DNA from: Chromatiaceae bacterium
Lineage (GTDB): Bacteria > Pseudomonadota > Gammaproteobacteria > Chromatiales > Chromatiaceae
Length of the DNA: 8,022 bases
Assembly: GCA_016880695.1 (NCBI GenBank)
Contig: JAEHCY010000496.1
Location: 1 to 8,022, forward strand
Direction: 5' to 3'
Below, piece by piece: positions 1 to 6,674 of the stretch (positions within the stretch are counted from its first letter, which is position 1; the number at the start of each line of letters is the position of its first letter). Position numbers and translations under genes: made by a program. The notes beneath the pieces are model-generated. The model was not told where the DNA came from. It ran no database searches and was given only the letters and a program-made list of their open reading frames with translations.

Positions 1-320
1 AGCTGCAGCGTGCGCGAATCGCTCACGCGATAGTAGACCCGGTTGGCGTCTTTGCGCGAGGCGAGGATGCCCTTGTCACGCAGGATGGCGAGGTGCTGAG
101 AGATGTTGCTCTGGGAGGTGCCCACAGCATCGACGATGTCCTGAACGCTGACCTCTTCGCCGCCCAAGGTACAGAGGATCTTCAGCCGCAGCGGGTGGGA
201 CATCGCCTTGAGTGATCGGGACGCACGCTCGATGTCGGCATCGTCGGCGAAGAGATCGACCTCGGCGTCGTCATCTTGTTGCAGCACCGGAGGATGGGTG
301 GTGGCGTAGGTGCGCGACAT
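1..320 (-). CDS. ArsR/SmtB-family winged-helix repressor, 3' end cut by window edge
   Basis: Reading the minus strand from ATG at 320-318 gives 106 codons open to the left edge, so the C-terminus is missing. After an acidic N-terminal stretch (residues 16-31) comes the ArsR helix-turn-helix: AMSHPLRLKILC (39-50), VSVQDIVDAVG (57-67), the recognition helix SQSNISQHLAILRDKGIL (69-86) and the beta-wing RKDANRVYYRVSD (89-101). The family forms homodimeric, DNA-binding repressors released by a ligand. The classical ELCVCDL metal motif is absent; the equivalent stretch reads VSVQDIV. Cys50 matches the helix-2 Cys of the persulfide-sensing SqrR/BigR/YgaV group. That group's partner Cys lies about 66 residues later, which would fall just outside the window. 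The gene diverges from envC. Family assignment is confident; the ligand is inference. The ATG has only a weak upstream purine run (GGA/AGAG), so the start is probable rather than certain. Confidence 0.9.
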   Translation of the reverse strand, partial: MSRTYATTHPPVLQQDDDAEVDLFADDADIERASRSLKAMSHPLRLKILCTLGGEEVSVQDIVDAVGTSQSNISQHLAILRDKGILASRKDANRVYYRVSDSRTLQ

Positions 321-369
321 GCTCTGGTCCGGGTTTAAGTGAATCACAATAGAATAATACGCTTCAACT
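321..369. promoter_or_regulatory. Divergent AT-rich promoter/operator region between arsR and envC
   Basis: This short spacer is strikingly AT-rich in a GC-rich neighbourhood and is the only place for promoters of both divergent genes. Plus-strand -10-like hexamers TAGAAT (350-355) and TAATAC (355-360) are visible, but no good -35 box sits at standard spacing. On the minus strand TTGAAG (complement of 362-367) is a possible -35. A small palindrome, GTGAATCAC (339-347), is a candidate half of an ArsR operator. The region's role follows from gene orientation; the individual boxes are weak. Confidence 0.45.
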
Positions 370-378
370 TTGCGCCTT

Positions 379-384
379 GAGAAG
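379..384 (+). promoter_or_regulatory. Weak ribosome binding site favouring the TTG start of envC at 391
   Basis: GAGAAG lies six bases before TTG 391 and is the only purine-rich, Shine-Dalgarno-like run near the possible starts. The other in-frame TTG, at 370, has only pyrimidine/AT sequence upstream. The frame is closed by TAA at 355-357, so no earlier start exists. Confidence 0.35.
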
Positions 385-390
385 CCTCAT

Positions 391-1767
391 TTGCATTGGA
401 ACCGGACACCAACCCCCGGATGGCATGCCGTTGACCACGCCCACAGGGTCATCTGGTGGGTCGTCGCGGTGCTGTTGGCCGTGGCCGGCGCCGCGTGGGG
501 GGCCGATGAGACTATCGAGGACAAAGAGGAGAGTTTGCGCTCCATGGAGCAAGAGATGGAGCAGCTCTCGCGGGATATCGGCGCGGAGCGGGAGCAACGC
601 ATTGAGCTGGAGGCCCAGTTGCGCCAGTTCGAGGAGGCGATCTCCCGGTCGGCGAAAGAGATCCGTCGTCTGACCGAAGCAACCGAGTCGGCGACGCGTC
701 GAGTCGAGGAGATCGACGCGCAGCGCCGCTCCAAGCTCCAGGCGCTGGCCTCAGCCCGTAACCGGTTGGCCGCTCAGCTTAGGGCCGCTTACGCCCTAGG
801 CCGCCAGGACCGGATCAAGCTCTTGTTGAACCAAGAGGACCCGACCGATCTGAACCGCCTCCTGGCCTATCATGATTACTTGACCCGCTCACGCACCGAG
901 CAGGTGGCGCTGGTGGCTTCCCATACCCGCGAGCTCGCGGAGCTGCTAGAGGCCTCCCGCGCGGAGCAGACGCGTTTGCAGGGCCTGCGCCAAGAGCGGG
1001 AGCGCGAGCAGGGCGAGCTCGCCGAGCGGCAGGCGGAGCGAAAGGCGGTGATGGCGGCGCTCGACCGCCTCCTCGATGCACAGGGTCGTCGTCTGCGCGG
1101 TCTGGAGACCGACGCGACCGCCATGCGCCAACTGATCGAGACCCTGCAGCGGGAGGCAGTCACCGGGCTCGGCGGCGACTTCAAGCCCATCGGTCGTCTC
1201 CGTGGACGACTGCCCTGGCCGGTCAAGGGCCGCCTGGAGGCACGCTTCGGCGCGCCAAAAGAGAGTGAGTCGATTCGCTGGGACGGGGTCTTTATTGCCG
1301 CCAGCGAAGGCGCGGAGGTCCGCGCGGTGCACATCGGGCGGGTAGTATACGCTGACTGGCTGCGGGGGTTCGGTCTGCTGCTGATCCTCGACCACGGCGA
1401 AGGCTACATGACCCTTTACGGGCACAACCAAACCCTGCTCAAGGAGGTCGGCGAGTGGGTTCAGGAAGGCGAGCCCATGGCCCTGGTGGGCGACAGTGGG
1501 GGCGCGGTGCGGGCAGGTCTATACTTCGGCATCCGCCATCAGGGAAAAGCGATGGATCCCACGCAATGGTGCGCCGGCGGCGCCAAGCGCCGGGTTGGCG
1601 CCGTTATGCGCTCGGCGCCTGCCAACCCTGGAACGTTTTCGCCGCCGAACAATCGAACCAATGGTGATTTCGCCGAGGCGCTTGCCGGTGCCGCTTCCCG
1701 CGCGTTGACGGCGAAGCCGGCCTTTGCTTCACTCCATGCATCCACTACCGGCAGGCTGGCGCAATGA
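391..1767 (+). CDS. envC: EnvC-type murein hydrolase activator (degenerate M23/LytM domain)
   Basis: EnvC is a periplasmic protein recruited by FtsEX to the septum; it activates cell-wall amidases (AmiA/AmiB) for daughter-cell separation. With the TTG start at 391 the product has 458 residues. It has a signal peptide (hydrophobic 20-37, likely cleavage near AWG-A) and a long coiled coil rich in Glu/Arg/Gln (about 40-255). The LytM/M23 domain covers about 275-393. The domain is catalytically degenerate as in E. coli EnvC: the HxGxD zinc site reads WDGVF (297-301) and the HxH site reads GLYFGIR (376-382). The E. coli-like motifs RWDGV, YADWLRGFGL and LYGHN are present. This argues for an activator, not an enzyme. 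The conserved domain ends at DPTQW (389-393); the last 65 residues are an unusual low-complexity tail. The stop overlaps the ctp start (ATGA), implying translational coupling. An alternative TTG start at 370 would add seven residues but lacks a ribosome binding site. Confidence 0.9.
   Translation: MHWNRTPTPGWHAVDHAHRVIWWVVAVLLAVAGAAWGADETIEDKEESLRSMEQEMEQLSRDIGAEREQRIELEAQLRQFEEAISRSAKEIRRLTEATESATRRVEEIDAQRRSKLQALASARNRLAAQLRAAYALGRQDRIKLLLNQEDPTDLNRLLAYHDYLTRSRTEQVALVASHTRELAELLEASRAEQTRLQGLRQEREREQGELAERQAERKAVMAALDRLLDAQGRRLRGLETDATAMRQLIETLQREAVTGLGGDFKPIGRLRGRLPWPVKGRLEARFGAPKESESIRWDGVFIAASEGAEVRAVHIGRVVYADWLRGFGLLLILDHGEGYMTLYGHNQTLLKEVGEWVQEGEPMALVGDSGGAVRAGLYFGIRHQGKAMDPTQWCAGGAKRRVGAVMRSAPANPGTFSPPNNRTNGDFAEALAGAASRALTAKPAFASLHASTTGRLAQ
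1578..1626. repeat. Nested GGCGCC inverted repeats in the envC 3' tail
   Basis: GGCGCCAA (1579-1586) and TTGGCGCC (1595-1602) form a perfect 8-bp stem with an 8-base loop, extended by one C-G pair (1578/1603). The right arm can instead pair downstream: GTTGGC (1594-1599) with GCCAAC (1621-1626), plus GCCG (1600-1603) with CGGC (1613-1616). The two hairpins are mutually exclusive. No T-run follows, so this is not a classical terminator. The repeats lie in the part of envC that codes for the unconserved tail. Confidence 0.6.
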
Positions 1768-3086
1768 AACTCCCTTCTAGGCTTGTTTGGGCCGCGGTCC
1801 TCGCGGGTGTGCTCTCGGGTTGCGCGAGTCCGGCCTGTTGTGCGGCGGCCGAGGCTGCTACCACAAACACAGACACCACCCGCCTGCCGCTGCAGGACCT
1901 ACGGGCCTTCTCGGAGGTTTTCGGGCGGATAAAAAAGGACTATGTGGAGCAGGTGGACGATAAGACCCTGCTCGAAAGCGCCATCCGCGGGATGCTCGCT
2001 GGGCTTGATCCCCATTCAACCTATCTCACCCCCGACGAGTACAAGGAGCTCCAGGAGGGTACCACTGGCGAGTTCGGCGGCCTCGGCATCGAGGTTGGCG
2101 TCGAAGACGGTTTCATCAAGGTGATTGCCCCGATCGACGATACCCCCGCTGCCAAAGGAGGCATTCGACCTGGAGACCTGATCGTGCGCCTGGACGAACG
2201 TCCGGTGAAGGGGATGGACCTGAGCGAGGCGGTCAGCCTGATGCGCGGGAAGCCCGGCAGCAAGATCACCCTGACCATCATGCGCGAAGGCAAGGATAAG
2301 CCGATCAAGATTGAGTTGGTGCGCGACCTCATCCATGTGGTGAGCGTGAAGAGCCGCCTCCTCGAGCCGGGCTTCGGCTATGTGCGCATCACCCAGTTCC
2401 AGTCGCACACAGCCGATGATCTGGTCAAGGCCGTGGCCAAGCTCACGGGCGACAACAAGGGCCGGCTCCAGGGGTTGGTGCTCGATCTGCGCAACAACCC
2501 CGGCGGCGTGCTCAGCAGTGCGGTGAGTGTCTCTGATGCCTTCCTCAGCGGGGGACTCATCGTCTACACCGAGGGTCGTGAGCAGGATTCGCGCCAGGAG
2601 TTCAAGGCCGGTCCCGACGATGTGCTCACAGGCGCACCGATGGTGGTGTTAGTCAATGAGGGCTCCGCCTCCGCCTCGGAGATCGTGGCCGGTGCCCTGC
2701 AGGATCACAAGCGCGCGGTTATCATGGGGCACCAGACTTTTGGCAAGGGCTCGGTGCAGACCATCATGCCCATCGAGCGGAATGCGGCGCTGAAGCTCAC
2801 CACCGCGAAGTATTTCACCCCCTCGGGCCGATCGATCCAGGCTGAGGGCATCAAGCCGGACATCGCGCTGCAGGATCTGGAGGTGACGGCCAAGGCCGAG
2901 GCGGGCACCAACCCCGTCAAGGAGAAGGACCTGGCCGGACATCTGGGCGCTAAGGAGACTCCCGTGGAGGGCGGCAAAAACAAGAAGGAAGGCGACAAGG
3001 CCTTGGCCTTGGACGACTTCCAGTTGAGTGAGGCGCTCAACCTGCTCAAGGGCCTGCATATCCTGAGCGGGCGCCACGGCGCCTGA
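1764..3086 (+). CDS. ctp: Carboxy-terminal processing protease, family S41, with N-terminal lipobox
   Basis: This is a periplasmic PDZ-containing serine protease of the CtpA/Prc family (440 residues). The family cleaves proteins near their C-termini, and in several Gram-negatives it controls peptidoglycan hydrolases. The N-terminus is a signal sequence with the lipobox LSGC (17-20), so lipidation at Cys20 is possible; the following Ala gives no inner-membrane retention signal. Next come a helical region (about 42-100) with GMLAGLDPHSTYL, the PDZ domain (about 102-185; GGLGIE, GGIRPGDLI) and the S41 core. The core has LRNNPGG (242-248), catalytic Ser303 in GSASASEI, Asp314, Lys328 in FGKGSVQ, and Gln332. 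These spacings match the Ser/Lys dyad of E. coli Prc. A Lys/Glu/Gly-rich linker (about 375-412) precedes a short C-terminal helix. The start overlaps the envC stop (ATGA), with a weak GGCAGG ribosome binding site at 1750. Partnership with envC in cell-wall turnover is inferred from the adjacency. Confidence 0.95.
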   Translation: MKLPSRLVWAAVLAGVLSGCASPACCAAAEAATTNTDTTRLPLQDLRAFSEVFGRIKKDYVEQVDDKTLLESAIRGMLAGLDPHSTYLTPDEYKELQEGTTGEFGGLGIEVGVEDGFIKVIAPIDDTPAAKGGIRPGDLIVRLDERPVKGMDLSEAVSLMRGKPGSKITLTIMREGKDKPIKIELVRDLIHVVSVKSRLLEPGFGYVRITQFQSHTADDLVKAVAKLTGDNKGRLQGLVLDLRNNPGGVLSSAVSVSDAFLSGGLIVYTEGREQDSRQEFKAGPDDVLTGAPMVVLVNEGSASASEIVAGALQDHKRAVIMGHQTFGKGSVQTIMPIERNAALKLTTAKYFTPSGRSIQAEGIKPDIALQDLEVTAKAEAGTNPVKEKDLAGHLGAKETPVEGGKNKKEGDKALALDDFQLSEALNLLKGLHILSGRHGA

Positions 3087-3116
3087 GGCACCCAGAAACG
3101 ATCCGATCCATCCACC

Positions 3117-3120
3117 GGAG
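3117..3120 (+). promoter_or_regulatory. Ribosome binding site of the DJ-1 family gene
   Basis: GGAG is followed by six bases and then ATG 3127, which supports that start. The 40-base gap from the ctp stop holds no T-tailed terminator, so read-through from ctp is plausible. Confidence 0.6.
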
Positions 3121-3126
3121 AAGTCG

Positions 3127-3681
3127 ATGCCACGCGTACTGGTACCCCTGGCGGAGGGGTTTGAGGAGCTCGAGGCCATCACGGTCACAGATCTGCTGCG
3201 ACGCGCGGGCATCGAGGTGGTGAGCGCCGGTCTGCAGGAAGGCCCGGTTCGCGCGAGTCGGGGCACCCTTGTGGTGCCCGACACCACGCTCGCCGCGGTG
3301 GCCGAGGATGCGTTCGACATGATCGTGCTCCCGGGGGGGCTGCCGGGTGCGGACAATCTGGATGCCGACCCGCGCGTCCATGCGCTGTTGCAGCGACTCG
3401 CCGGTGCCGGCGGTTACACCGCCGCGATCTGTGCCGCCCCGCGCGTGCTGGCCAACGCCGGCCTGCTCGATGGGCGATCCGCCACCGCCTATCCCGGGAC
3501 CCTTTCGGGCGAGCGGTATCCGCGGGTCCAGATGCTCGAGGCGCCCGTGGTCGCGGACGGTCGCGTGATCACCTCCCGCGGCCCCGGCACCGCGATGGAT
3601 TTTGCCCTGCAGCTCATCGAGTCGTTGGCCGGCCGGGGCAAGCGCGACGAGGTGGAGGCGGCCCTGGCTCGGGAGGGTTGA
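3127..3681 (+). CDS. DJ-1/PfpI superfamily protein, YajL-like
   Basis: The 184-residue product has the length and layout of the DJ-1/YajL/ThiJ branch, a single alpha/beta flavodoxin-like domain that dimerises in the cytoplasm. The conserved acid lies in GFEELEA (Glu16 by alignment with DJ-1 Glu18). The glycine loop LPGGLPGADNL spans 68-78, and the reactive nucleophile-elbow Cys is Cys102 in AAICAAPRVL. The tail has the usual SRGPGTAMDFALQLIE signature. Family members are linked to protection from oxidative and carbonyl (glyoxal) stress, with chaperone, glyoxalase or deglycase activities that remain debated, so no specific reaction is assigned. It follows ctp by 40 bases on the same strand and may share its transcript. 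Nothing is missing from the fold. The family is certain; orthology to yajL is likely but not proven. Confidence 0.9.
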   Translation: MPRVLVPLAEGFEELEAITVTDLLRRAGIEVVSAGLQEGPVRASRGTLVVPDTTLAAVAEDAFDMIVLPGGLPGADNLDADPRVHALLQRLAGAGGYTAAICAAPRVLANAGLLDGRSATAYPGTLSGERYPRVQMLEAPVVADGRVITSRGPGTAMDFALQLIESLAGRGKRDEVEAALAREG

Positions 3682-3780
3682 GTCGTCCCAAGGGCTGTGC
3701 GAGAAGTCTGCGATCCGCCGGGCGGGTCTGCGTGCTGTCAACCGCAGCGGGAAGGGCCGCGACGCTAATCGCTTATTCGC
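3682..3780. other. 99-base intergenic spacer with a small stem-loop
   Basis: This separates the DJ-1 gene from the polysaccharide genes. GATCCGC (3712-3718) pairs with GCGGGTC (3722-3728), one pair being T-G, to give a seven-bp stem with a three-base loop. No T-run follows, so it is at most a weak terminator. A promoter for the downstream genes would be expected here, but I see no convincing -35/-10 pair; AT-rich bases occur only at 3765-3778. Confidence 0.4.
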
Positions 3781-4812
3781 ATGGACAATCTCTGGCTCGT
3801 CCTCGCTTGCTTGAGCACCTTCGCCCTGAGTGCCTGGCTGACGCACCGCTTCCTCGATCCCAAGTCGGTATTTCATGTGCTCGACCATCCCAATGAGCGT
3901 TCGCTTCACCGCTCGCCGGTACCACGGACCGGCGGGGTGGCCATCCTGGCTGCCTTGCTGCTCGGTGGGCTGGCGAGTGCCATGGCGCTTTCCTGGCCGC
4001 GCGAAGTCGGGTGGATCGCGCTGGGGACGCTGGCGTTGGGGCTGGTGTCGCTGGCGGACGATCGCTTTGGACTCGCGGTGCGCTATCGGCTCCTCGCGCA
4101 CCTCCTCGCCGGAGTACTGTTGTTGGCGGTGGGGCTCGGGGTGGATCGGCTGGAGTTGCCGGGCTGGGACTGGGTACCGCCGCGCAGCCTTGCCTGGGTC
4201 CTTTCGTTGCTGTTCGTTGCCTGGATGATCAATCTGTACAACTTCATGGATGGCATGGACGGTCTGGCGGCGGGGATGGCGCTGATCGGCTTCGGCGCGC
4301 TCGGGGTTCTCGGCTGGCAGGGGGGTGATCCCGCCTTCGCCTGGGGGTGCCTGTTGATCGCCTGCGCGGCCGGGGGATTTCTTAGATGGAACGCGCCGCC
4401 TGCGCGAATATTCATGGGCGACGTGGGCTCATCGGTCCTCGGTTTTCTCGCGGCGGCGGCCGCACTCTGGGGCTCGGAGCGGGGGTTGTTTCCCCTGTGG
4501 GTCGCGGTGCTGATTTTCTCCCCCTTTGTGGTGGACGCAACTTGGACCCTGTTGCTCCGTCTGCACCGTGGTGAGCGCCTCTGGGAGGCCCATCGAAGCC
4601 ATCACTATCAGCGCCTGGTGCAGGCCGGATGGGGTCAGCGCAAGACCCTGCTTGGGGCGCTGGCGCTCATGCTCGCTGCAGCCTTCACTGCGGTGCGGGC
4701 GGTAGGGTTGCCGGAGCCGGAGCAGTGGTTCCTGATTGGGGCCTGGGTTGGCCTCTACGGACTCGTCGGGTGGAAGGTTCGACAGGCCGAGTGTTCTGCG
4801 GAGGCCCGGTGA
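3781..4812 (+). CDS. WecA/WbpL-type polyprenyl-phosphate sugar-1-phosphate transferase
   Basis: This integral membrane enzyme of glycosyltransferase family 4 (MraY/WecA superfamily) transfers a HexNAc-1-phosphate from a UDP-sugar to undecaprenyl phosphate, starting O-antigen or exopolysaccharide repeat units on the cytoplasmic face. The 343 residues form about ten hydrophobic segments. Motifs in order: NERSLHRSPVPRTGG (38-52), the Mg-binding LADDRFGL (91-98), NLYNFMDGMDGLAAG (151-165), IFMGDVGSSVLGF (210-222), and the substrate-loop His cluster EAHRSHHYQRL (269-279). The HRSHHYQR form resembles WbpL/WecA-like enzymes of O-antigen loci rather than MraY. The frame is stopped by TAA at 3766-3768, so ATG 3781 is the first standard start, although no clear ribosome binding site precedes it. 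The gene is followed by the dehydratase with a four-base overlap, typical of one operon. The sugar substrate cannot be read from the sequence. Confidence 0.92.
   Translation: MDNLWLVLACLSTFALSAWLTHRFLDPKSVFHVLDHPNERSLHRSPVPRTGGVAILAALLLGGLASAMALSWPREVGWIALGTLALGLVSLADDRFGLAVRYRLLAHLLAGVLLLAVGLGVDRLELPGWDWVPPRSLAWVLSLLFVAWMINLYNFMDGMDGLAAGMALIGFGALGVLGWQGGDPAFAWGCLLIACAAGGFLRWNAPPARIFMGDVGSSVLGFLAAAAALWGSERGLFPLWVAVLIFSPFVVDATWTLLLRLHRGERLWEAHRSHHYQRLVQAGWGQRKTLLGALALMLAAAFTAVRAVGLPEPEQWFLIGAWVGLYGLVGWKVRQAECSAEAR
4800..4804 (+). promoter_or_regulatory. Shine-Dalgarno deciding the GTG start of the dehydratase
   Basis: GGAGG sits four bases before GTG 4809, inside the end of the transferase gene. 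Together with the GTGA stop-start overlap it selects 4809. The open frame extends upstream to 4629, but its translation there is only the shadow of the transferase gene. Confidence 0.7.
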
Positions 4813-6647
4813 AGGGCTGGCACGATCGTCTGCGTAGCCCCTCGGCGGCCTTCGGCCACGATCTGCTCATGGTGCCCGTCGCCTGGCTGGCCGCCTTCTG
4901 GCTGCGCTTCAATCTCGATACCATCCCCCCGGAGTACCTGCAGGCGGCGCTCCTGGCGCTGCCTGTGGTGATGGTCGTGGAGGGGGGGGTGGTTTGGTTC
5001 CTTGGGTTGTATCGTGGGGTTTGGCGTTTCGCCTCGCTACCGGATCTCGAGCGCATTCTCAAGGCGGTGCTGATCGGCACGGTGCTTTCTCTGCTGGTGC
5101 TGTTCGTCGCCAGCCGGCTCGAGAACGTGCCGCGCTCGGTGCCGGTTCTGTTTGCCATCGCCCAGCTGCTGCTCCTTGCGGGTCCCCGGATGGCTTACCG
5201 CTGGTTCAAGGATCGACGGCTCGATCTGAGCTCGGGCAAGCGCGCCTTGATCGTGGGTGCCGGGCGGGCGGGGGAGATGCTGGTGCGCGACCTGCGGCGC
5301 GATCGCGCTCACGCCTATGTCCCGGTGGGATTCGCCGACGATGCCTCCCATCGCTTGGGCCGCGAGGTCCAGGGCGTACCCGTGATCGGCACCACGGCGG
5401 AGATCCCGGAGTTGGTGCGCCAACGGGACCTCGAGCTTATCCTGTTGGCGGTGCCCTCGGCGAACGCGCAGCAGATGCAGCGTATCGTGGCGCGCTGTGA
5501 GGAGGCTGGGGTGCCGTTCCGCACGGTGCCACCCCTTGAAAGCCTCCTCGCTGGGCAGGTAAGCGTGGAGGCGCTGCGGCCGGTGTCGATCGAGGACCTG
5601 CTCGGGCGAGAGTCGGTGGAGCTCGACTGGGACGGCATCCGCAGCGGTCTCGCCGGCAAGCGCGTGCTGGTTACCGGCGCCGGCGGATCCATCGGCTCGG
5701 AGCTGTGCCGTCAGATCGCGGGCATCGGCCCCGCCGAGCTGGTGCTTCTGGAGCATGCCGAGTTCAACCTCTACCGCATCGATCGTGAGCTTCGGCGCGA
5801 TTACCCGAGCCTCGCCCTCACCACGCGCTTGGGGGACGTTACCGATGCGGTGACCGTCGAGGCGGCCTTTCGCCAAGCCTCGCCGCAGGTCATTTTTCAC
5901 GCCGCCGCCTACAAGCAGGTTCCTTTGTTGGAGTCGCAGGTGCGCGAGGCGGTGCGCAACAACGTGCTGGGGACCCTGCGGGTGGCCCGGGCGACCGCGG
6001 CCCACAATTGTGAGCGCTTCATCCTTATCTCAACCGACAAAGCGGTGCACCCCCACAATGTCATGGGCGCCACCAAACGGGTGGCCGAACTCTGTTGCCA
6101 GGGTCTTGCCGATGGTGCAACCACCCGCTTCACCGCGGTTCGCTTCGGCAATGTCCTCGACTCGGCCGGCAGTGTGGTCCCACTGTTTCGGGAGCAGATT
6201 GCCGCCGGCGGCCCCGTCACGGTGACGGACCCCAACATCGAGCGTTACTTCATGACCATCCCCGAGGCCTGTCAGCTCATCCTGCAGTCGGCGGTGCTCG
6301 GCGAGGGCGGCGAGGTGTTCGTGCTCGATATGGGCGAGCCGATTAAGATCCGCTATCTTGCCGAACAGATGATACGCTTATCGGGCAAGCGGCCCGAGCT
6401 GGACATCCCGATTTGCTATGTGGGGCTACGGCCGGGGGAGAAGCTCTACGAGGAGCTTTTCTACGCGATCGAGGAGCTCCGGCCCACTCCTCACCCGAAG
6501 ATACGCATGGCTCGGCCGGTATTTCTCGGCTCAGCGTTGTTCCGCGACGGGGTGGAGCGGCTGCTCAAGGGGCTCGACAACAACGATGACTCGGCCCTGA
6601 AAGAGGTCTTGCATGAGCTGGTGGAGGGGTGGCCGCATGCGGAATAA
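4809..6647 (+). CDS. WbpM/CapD/FlaA1-type membrane nucleotide-sugar 4,6-dehydratase
   Basis: This large extended SDR enzyme of the WbpM/CapD/WbgZ group acts on UDP-N-acetylhexosamine to give 4-keto-6-deoxy sugars for O-antigen or capsule. With GTG 4809 as start it has 612 residues, near the family's usual size. Four membrane segments lie at about 16-34, 44-68, 84-101 and 111-126. A first Rossmann-like domain (GAGRAG, 150-155) follows, then the catalytic SDR domain with NAD-binding GAGGSIG (290-296), the HAAAYKQVPLLE signature, and STDKAVHPHNVMGATKR. Catalytic residues by family alignment are Ser408, Met419 and Lys423: the Tyr of ordinary SDRs is Met, as reported for WbpM. RFGNVLDSAGSV and GLRPGEKLYEELF near the end complete the family signature. 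It overlaps the transferase gene by four bases, so the two products probably act in the same glycan pathway. The exact product sugar is not determinable here. Confidence 0.93.
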   Translation: MKGWHDRLRSPSAAFGHDLLMVPVAWLAAFWLRFNLDTIPPEYLQAALLALPVVMVVEGGVVWFLGLYRGVWRFASLPDLERILKAVLIGTVLSLLVLFVASRLENVPRSVPVLFAIAQLLLLAGPRMAYRWFKDRRLDLSSGKRALIVGAGRAGEMLVRDLRRDRAHAYVPVGFADDASHRLGREVQGVPVIGTTAEIPELVRQRDLELILLAVPSANAQQMQRIVARCEEAGVPFRTVPPLESLLAGQVSVEALRPVSIEDLLGRESVELDWDGIRSGLAGKRVLVTGAGGSIGSELCRQIAGIGPAELVLLEHAEFNLYRIDRELRRDYPSLALTTRLGDVTDAVTVEAAFRQASPQVIFHAAAYKQVPLLESQVREAVRNNVLGTLRVARATAAHNCERFILISTDKAVHPHNVMGATKRVAELCCQGLADGATTRFTAVRFGNVLDSAGSVVPLFREQIAAGGPVTVTDPNIERYFMTIPEACQLILQSAVLGEGGEVFVLDMGEPIKIRYLAEQMIRLSGKRPELDIPICYVGLRPGEKLYEELFYAIEELRPTPHPKIRMARPVFLGSALFRDGVERLLKGLDNNDDSALKEVLHELVEGWPHAE

Positions 6648-6662
6648 CCCGAGCGATCGACT

Positions 6663-6666
6663 GGAG
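6663..6666 (+). promoter_or_regulatory. Ribosome binding site of the secretion ATPase gene
   Basis: GGAG lies eight bases before ATG 6675. An in-frame TGA at 6669-6671 rules out any earlier start. The 27-base gap from the dehydratase stop has no visible terminator or promoter, so co-transcription is likely. Confidence 0.6.
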
Positions 6667-6674
6667 CCTGACCG

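Noticed and set aside
1275..1559. EnvC as an active zinc endopeptidase
   Set aside because: The HxGxD and HxH zinc ligands are replaced (WDGVF and GLYF), matching the inactive LytM domain of E. coli EnvC.
3069..3082. GGCGC/GCGCC hairpin at the ctp stop as a terminator
   Set aside because: It has only five base pairs, lies inside the coding end and has no T-run, so it is not convincing as a terminator.
2649..3356. 235-codon open frame on the minus strand
   Set aside because: It is antisense to ctp and the DJ-1 gene; the Ser/Arg-rich translation has no family resemblance.
3046..4101. 351-codon open frame on the minus strand
   Set aside because: It lies antisense across the DJ-1 gene and the start of the transferase gene. 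It has the Arg/His/Gln-rich composition of a GC-rich shadow frame and no recognisable motif.
4629..4808. Upstream extension of the dehydratase frame
   Set aside because: The 60 extra residues are the out-of-frame translation of the transferase gene. GTG 4809 has a GGAGG site and a GTGA overlap and gives the family's normal N-terminus.
5037..6005. 322-codon open frame on the minus strand
   Set aside because: It is fully antisense to the well-supported dehydratase and has no domain signature; its openness follows from GC-rich codon use.
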